Assembly (NCBI RefSeq): GCF_000526775.1
Contig: NZ_JAGS01000001.1
Coordinates: 1,984,001-2,048,000 of the forward strand
DNA from: Ruminococcus albus AD2013
GTDB taxonomy: Bacteria > Bacillota > Clostridia > Oscillospirales > Ruminococcaceae
Direction: 5' to 3'
Length of the DNA: 64,000 bases
The translations under genes were made by a program, and so were the position numbers. The notes beneath the pieces are model-generated. The model did no database searches, was not told the origin of the DNA, and worked only from the letters and a program-made list of their open reading frames with translations. Every line of letters starts with the position of its first letter. Within the stretch, counting starts at the first letter, position 1. Positions 60,085 through 64,000 of this stretch are shown piece after piece.

Positions 60085-61137
60085 TTATTTTTTCAGCGAA
60101 TTAGCTTTCTTCATAAGATCTGCCAGATCTACGCCGCCTGATTTTTTATCACCGGCAGGTTTCTCGGCAGGAGCATCTCCGGACTTATCGTCAGCCTTCT
60201 CCTCGCCTTTGGTCTCACCGTCATCGTCCTTGTTCTTTTCACCGCCGATAGCCGCAGCCATCTTTGCCAGTTCATCAAGTCTTGCATTGGACTTTTTGGA
60301 CTGCTCGGGAACTTTTCTGGGCTCGGGAGCATCGGGCAGCTCAGCCTCGAAAGTCTCGGGCAGCTTGAATTCGGGAACTCCGCCCTCGGTGAGTTTATTC
60401 TCGGTCGTTTTCAGCAGCTTCTCAGCTTCCGCACTCTTATCCTTGATAAGTGCGAAAGCATCATTCAGCTCGGTAAGATGTTTGCCCAGTGCTTCTACGT
60501 CCTGGAGCATAGCAGCTCTCAGGTTATTGGAAGCCACCTTCATCTTCTCGGCAGAATTCTTGGATTCCGCATCGGTCTCGGCCGCTCTCTTTTCAGCCTC
60601 ATATACTATCTCGGCAGCAGTATGGTTAGCATCATCGATCATTTCCTTGATGAGCTCCTCTGTCTGTGCCTTCTTTTCCTCAGCCTCTTTATTTGCATTG
60701 GCAACAACAGCCGTTGCGGAAGCCTGTGCTGCTATGAACACCTGGCTGAGCGCATTGGCTTCGTTATCAGATTCATATGCATTAAGCTTGGCTTTGATAT
60801 CTTCCAGCTCTTTCAATGTATCTGCATGAGTTGCTTTCAGAGCTGTCAGCTCCTCGGCAAGCTTGGCTTTATCCTCTTCTGCCGCCTTCAGCTTTGTGGA
60901 TGCAGTCTCATTCTGCACCTGAAGACTCGTCAGCTTGACTTTTTCCTGGGTAAGCACCGCTTCATGCGCTTTTTCCTCGGACGATCCCTTCTTGTATTCC
61001 TCAATGAGCATTTTGGTCTCCCTAAGCTCATTTTTAAGGTCAAAAAGCTGAGTGTTCAGAAATTCAAATCTTTTTATGACATCGTTTCTGTCATAGCCGC
61101 CGAATTCGACCGTTCTGATAAATCTTGTATCCGCCAT
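60085..61137 (-). CDS. DivIVA-like coiled-coil protein
   Basis: 350 residues: VEFGGYDRNDVIKRFEFLN near the start (a GYDRNDVI motif like the DivIVA membrane-binding head), then a heptad-rich coiled coil (about residues 28-235, high in Ala, Glu and Lys), and a disordered acidic/lysine tail with PKKS- and EKPAGDKKSGG-type segments. A polar or scaffold role is possible. AGGAGG precedes ATG 61137. First gene of the transcript that includes the sensory hydrogenase-like gene. Confidence 0.75.
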   Translation of the reverse strand: MADTRFIRTVEFGGYDRNDVIKRFEFLNTQLFDLKNELRETKMLIEEYKKGSSEEKAHEAVLTQEKVKLTSLQVQNETASTKLKAAEEDKAKLAEELTALKATHADTLKELEDIKAKLNAYESDNEANALSQVFIAAQASATAVVANANKEAEEKKAQTEELIKEMIDDANHTAAEIVYEAEKRAAETDAESKNSAEKMKVASNNLRAAMLQDVEALGKHLTELNDAFALIKDKSAEAEKLLKTTENKLTEGGVPEFKLPETFEAELPDAPEPRKVPEQSKKSNARLDELAKMAAAIGGEKNKDDDGETKGEEKADDKSGDAPAEKPAGDKKSGGVDLADLMKKANSLKK

Positions 61138-61240
61138 TATATCATCCTCCTGATGCCAAACCGTCCGAAATGACGGAGGCAAGCTAATCAATTAAACGAA
61201 AGCTGTGCTCTTTGCTCAGTCCATTATTAATTACAATAAT

Positions 61241-61269
61241 AGTATAAAACTTTTTTTCATAATTGTCAA
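61241..61269 (-). promoter_or_regulatory. promoter of the coiled-coil/sensory hydrogenase operon
   Basis: Minus strand TTGACA, 17 nt, TATACT. Spacer ATTATGAAAAAAAGTTT, close to the one at 57904-57932. The AT-rich stretch 61270-61520 shows nothing else apart from the next gene's terminator. Confidence 0.88.
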
Positions 61270-61524
61270 TAGATTTTTTCACAAAGAAAGAAAGTTTTTC
61301 TACGTTTTATTCAAAACAGTTCAGTTAGTTAAGTTTGGTCTTGTGAAACAGCCCAAAATTTGCGACAATCAGCCAGTTTTAGAGTTAACAATTTATTTAA
61401 ACTGTACAAAATAGTTCAGATTTTTTGAATGCAGAAATTATTAATTGATATTTGTGCAACTTTCACAATGTATAAGTTTATTAATATATATAAATATATA
61501 GTATGATCGTCAGGACCCGCGAAA

Positions 61525-61557
61525 CAAAAGCACTCACCGTTCCACAGTGAGCGCTTT
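61525..61557 (-). terminator. terminator of the 185-aa hypothetical gene
   Basis: GCGCTCAC/GTGAGTGC hairpin with TTTTGTTT following on the minus strand. Confidence 0.8.
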
Positions 61558-61572
61558 GGATATTTATGGTAT

Positions 61573-62130
61573 TTACCAATCATTTTCACAGTCCTTTATC
61601 AGCCGCTGCACTTCTTCATTGAAATACAGCCCTACATCGAAAAGTTTGTCTGCCTGCTTTTTGGTTATCTTACCTGTCAGAGAATACACAAACTGCCCGT
61701 GCTGACGCTGAGTGCCGTCCCAGGAATCTATGACCTTTATCCACCCTGCTCTTCCCAGTGCTCTTTCGGGAAATTTCGCGCCGGGTATGAACTTCTCTGC
61801 AAGCATTATCGCGCACCTGTTATGATTGGTGTAATCGCAGGAATATGTATCCCCCTGAGGCGATATCCACCCCAGCTTGAAATTATCATCGTTCTTGAAA
61901 AACATTTTCTCCAGAGGGAGAGGGTTCTTTTTATTTGATTCTATTATCTTGACAAAATTATAGTCGTCTTCTTTGAAGGTATGGTAACCGCCGCAGCCGT
62001 CAAGCACCACAGGAAGCTGTTCTTCTTTCACAACAGTCTCAAAGAGTGTGCCTTTAAGCGAATCCAGTGTATCATGGTACTCATTGCAGTACATTCCCGT
62101 TGCCGACCGATACACAGCATATTTCTTCAC
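61573..62130 (-). CDS. hypothetical protein, 185 aa
   Basis: Soluble protein of unknown function: MKKYAVYRSATGMYCNEYHD at the start, GCGGYHTFKEDDYNFVKIIES and WISPQGDTYSCDYTNHNRCA in the middle, where the Cys and His in DYTNHNRC and the following helix could bind a metal, and FPERALGRAGWIKVIDSWD after that. No signal peptide. Start GTG 62130 chosen, 9 nt after AGGGGA; an earlier GTG has no spacing to it. Stands alone between the sensory operon and the RlmI-like gene. Confidence 0.7.
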   Translation of the reverse strand: MKKYAVYRSATGMYCNEYHDTLDSLKGTLFETVVKEEQLPVVLDGCGGYHTFKEDDYNFVKIIESNKKNPLPLEKMFFKNDDNFKLGWISPQGDTYSCDYTNHNRCAIMLAEKFIPGAKFPERALGRAGWIKVIDSWDGTQRQHGQFVYSLTGKITKKQADKLFDVGLYFNEEVQRLIKDCENDW

Positions 62131-62242
62131 AGCGTTCACTCCCCTCTCCACGAACTATAAATTCATTAATTATTTTATCACATTTCTACCATATTTGTCA
62201 ATAGCAAAAAATGTATATATCTGTTTTCACGGGTGGTATGCA

Positions 62243-63472
62243 TCACACTACCTGGAACAGATAGAATTTAAGGTAATCCGTTTCGGGGACGTTCATAAGT
62301 ATAGGGTGGTCGGGTGCCTGCTGACGCGCTTCCACAAGCTTCAGCTGAACTCCCGCGTCATGTGCGGCACTCATCAGCATTTTAACAAAAAGCTCATTGG
62401 TCATAAAATGGGAGCATGAGCAGGTAGCCAGGTATCCGCCGCGGGGAAGCATCTTCATTGCGCGGTAGTTTATCTCCTTGTAGCCTCTTTCAGCAGAATT
62501 CACGGTCTTGCGGCTCTTCGTGAATGCGGGCGGGTCAAGGATAACAAAGTCGTAGCCAGCCTTTTCCTCTGTCAGCTTTGGCAGGAGGTCGAACACATCG
62601 GCGCAGATGAAGTCCATTTTATCGGACAGTCCATTTCTTTCAGCATTGGCTTTAGCTGTATCCACCGCGAACTGTGAAACATCAACAGCCGTAACATGAG
62701 CCGCGCCGCCGAAAGCCGCATTCAGTGCGAACGAGCCCGTATGTGTGAAGCAGTCCAGCACCTTCTTGCCCTTAGCCAGTTTTGCCGCCGCCAGACGGTT
62801 GTACTTCTGGTCAAGGAAAAATCCTGTCTTCTGACCGTTCTCAACGTCGACTTTATAGATTATTCCGTTTTCAATTATCTCGGTAACAGGCGATTCGGGT
62901 GCTGTGGGCAGAAAATCAGCCTTATACCAGCCCTTGCCCTGCTCCAGACCTTCAAGCTCACGTATAGCCACATCGTTGCGCTCCATTATGCCGCGGAGTG
63001 CAACGCCGTCAGCGGCAAGCTCCTCCGTCAGCAGACGGTACAGCATATCCTTTCTCTGCTCCATGCCATAGCTCAGCACCTGCACCGAGAGTATGTCATT
63101 ATAGCGGTCAACGGTCAGTCCGGGCAGACCGTCGGATTCACCGTGTACCAGTCGGCAAGCAGAGATATCATCGCCCATGACGGTCTTTCTGTGGTCGAGC
63201 GCATACCTTATCCTGCGGCGGAAGAAGCTTTCACCAAAAGTTTCATTGGCATTATCCGAGAGTATCCTCACCCTTATCTTGCTGTTCAGGCTCACAAGCC
63301 CCGAACCCAGATAGCTCCCCTTAGGTGACAGAACATCGGCGATACAGCCGTTCTCCACACCCTCGTCAGATACCTCTATCTCGTTGTCATACACCCAGGG
63401 GTGTCCGCCTTTCAGCCTGTTTTCGCACCTCTTGCTGACTTTGAAAGCAGGAAAGCTCCTCTGCTGCTTCAT
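62243..63472 (-). CDS. rlmI: RlmI-like 23S rRNA (cytosine) methyltransferase
   Basis: 409 residues with an N-terminal PUA-like domain (GGHPWVYDNEIEVSDEG, CIADVLSPKGSYLGSGLV) and a Rossmann methyltransferase domain: SAM motif LDCFTHTGSFALNAAFGGA, VTAVDVSQFAVDTAKANAE-type motif II (quoted to VTAVDVSQFA), and motif IV ILDPPAFTKSRKTV. Full-length member of the COG1092 family that methylates 23S rRNA C1962 in E. coli; the base here is not proven. The RBS GGAGG lies 8 nt before ATG 63472, at the end of the upstream gene. Confidence 0.9.
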   Translation of the reverse strand: MKQQRSFPAFKVSKRCENRLKGGHPWVYDNEIEVSDEGVENGCIADVLSPKGSYLGSGLVSLNSKIRVRILSDNANETFGESFFRRRIRYALDHRKTVMGDDISACRLVHGESDGLPGLTVDRYNDILSVQVLSYGMEQRKDMLYRLLTEELAADGVALRGIMERNDVAIRELEGLEQGKGWYKADFLPTAPESPVTEIIENGIIYKVDVENGQKTGFFLDQKYNRLAAAKLAKGKKVLDCFTHTGSFALNAAFGGAAHVTAVDVSQFAVDTAKANAERNGLSDKMDFICADVFDLLPKLTEEKAGYDFVILDPPAFTKSRKTVNSAERGYKEINYRAMKMLPRGGYLATCSCSHFMTNELFVKMLMSAAHDAGVQLKLVEARQQAPDHPILMNVPETDYLKFYLFQVV

Positions 63473-64000
63473 TTATTTTTCCTCCTCTTTTTTCCTGTAC
63501 GTCAATTTCATATCCACCGCGAATATGATAAGATCAAAAAATATCACAAGTACTCCGAAACCGTAGATATAAGTAAACAGCATCCTCATGGGAAACTGCC
63601 TTATCACACGGTCAGCCCATATTCCGCAAAAATACAGCGTAACTATAAAAGCCGAGATATCAAAAGCTATCTGCAGCCCGGATATCACCCTGAGTTTCAA
63701 ACCGCTGTTCTCCGCAGTCCTGCGGCTCACTATCCTTCGCAGAAGGATTATCGTCCAGCCCCCAAGCAGAAGTGCCGCCGCAGATACAAAAAACGGATAG
63801 AATACCAGAATTCTGTTGCCTGTAACATCATAAGGCTGATAGGTGTGAAGTATCTCATGCAGCCTTTCCGCCGCGGACATACCAGCCGTCATTTCGCTTA
63901 TCGACTTGAAATGCACACCGGTTTCTTTCGGGAACTTATGATATACAAACAGCATCCGTAAAAAGCTGATATCGAAAATTATCCAGCTGAACGTCCTGAA
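63473..64000 (-). CDS. membrane protein (partial, 5' end outside window)
   Basis: At least 175 residues, open to the window edge. Three visible hydrophobic segments (FYPFFVSAAALLLGGWTII, LQIAFDISAFIVTLYFCGIW, LFTYIYGFGVLVIFFDLIIF) and a lysine/glutamate tail (KLTYRKKEEEK). An internal ATG at 63955 lacks a ribosome site and the 15 codons upstream are open and hydrophobic, so the true start probably lies beyond the window. Its stop lies next to the rlmI-like start. Confidence 0.7.
   Translation of the reverse strand, partial: FRTFSWIIFDISFLRMLFVYHKFPKETGVHFKSISEMTAGMSAAERLHEILHTYQPYDVTGNRILVFYPFFVSAAALLLGGWTIILLRRIVSRRTAENSGLKLRVISGLQIAFDISAFIVTLYFCGIWADRVIRQFPMRMLFTYIYGFGVLVIFFDLIIFAVDMKLTYRKKEEEK

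Noticed and set aside
1..64000. tRNA genes
   Set aside because: I saw no T-loop (GGTTCGA-type) sequence with matching acceptor arms; a tRNAscan run would settle it.

Overview
The window looks like chromosome of an anaerobic, fibre-degrading Firmicute of the Ruminococcus type (Oscillospiraceae). The signs are a sensory [FeFe]-hydrogenase-like protein with its TM1266-type partner, rubredoxin, secreted CE2- and CE12-type carbohydrate esterases, a GPH symporter next to a GH36 alpha-galactosidase, low-GC Gram-positive promoters (TTGACA-17-TATAAT) and strong AGGAGG ribosome sites. This placement is an inference from gene content. I saw no tRNA, rRNA, CRISPR array, phage genes or intact insertion sequence.

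Layout. 1-7.7 kb (all minus): end of an ECF-type ATPase gene, small hypotheticals, a methyltransferase, and an array of six related small membrane proteins with an HD hydrolase in it. 7.7-14.6 kb (minus): Nudix, glmM, GNAT acetyltransferase, and the ruvC-ruvA-ruvB operon, which carries a small zinc-ribbon gene and two tandemly duplicated membrane-protein genes. 14.6-19.5 kb: a 1.1 kb non-coding stretch with RNA-like structure, then murA, rubredoxin (opposite strand), a HAD phosphatase, an MBL-fold hydrolase and rlmH. 19.5-24.4 kb (minus): an ECF sigma factor with a probable membrane anti-sigma, and the rpmG-secE-nusG-rplK-rplA operon. 24.8-30.2 kb: an HtrA protease, a two-component system and a VanY-like carboxypeptidase. 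30.4-37.7 kb: a sugar module (GT-B-like protein, TetR regulator, GPH symporter, alpha-galactosidase) and a sodium:solute symporter. 37.9-42.4 kb (minus): a YtrA-type GntR regulator with an ABC transporter, a lipoprotein and two microproteins. 42.9-50.9 kb: glmU, two large secreted esterases and a small membrane protein.

51-61.1 kb (minus) is the most interesting region. A kinase with a C-terminal zinc ribbon, a vWA protein and a PP2C phosphatase together form a TerY-P-type signalling triad. It is flanked by a zinc-ribbon/LRR protein, a GGDEF protein, a protein with a degenerate cytidine-deaminase-like domain and a long YPQQG repeat, and, upstream, a DivIVA-like coiled-coil protein, a sensory hydrogenase-like protein and a TM1266-family regulator. 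The two transcription units start from nearly identical promoters, which suggests one redox- or H2-responsive phosphorylation and c-di-GMP circuit. That link is inferred.

Two copies (plus one fragment) of a roughly 350 bp intergenic repeat carry hairpins whose arms differ between copies but stay complementary. Its AATTATG heptamer arrays sit at or beside the stop codons of several genes.
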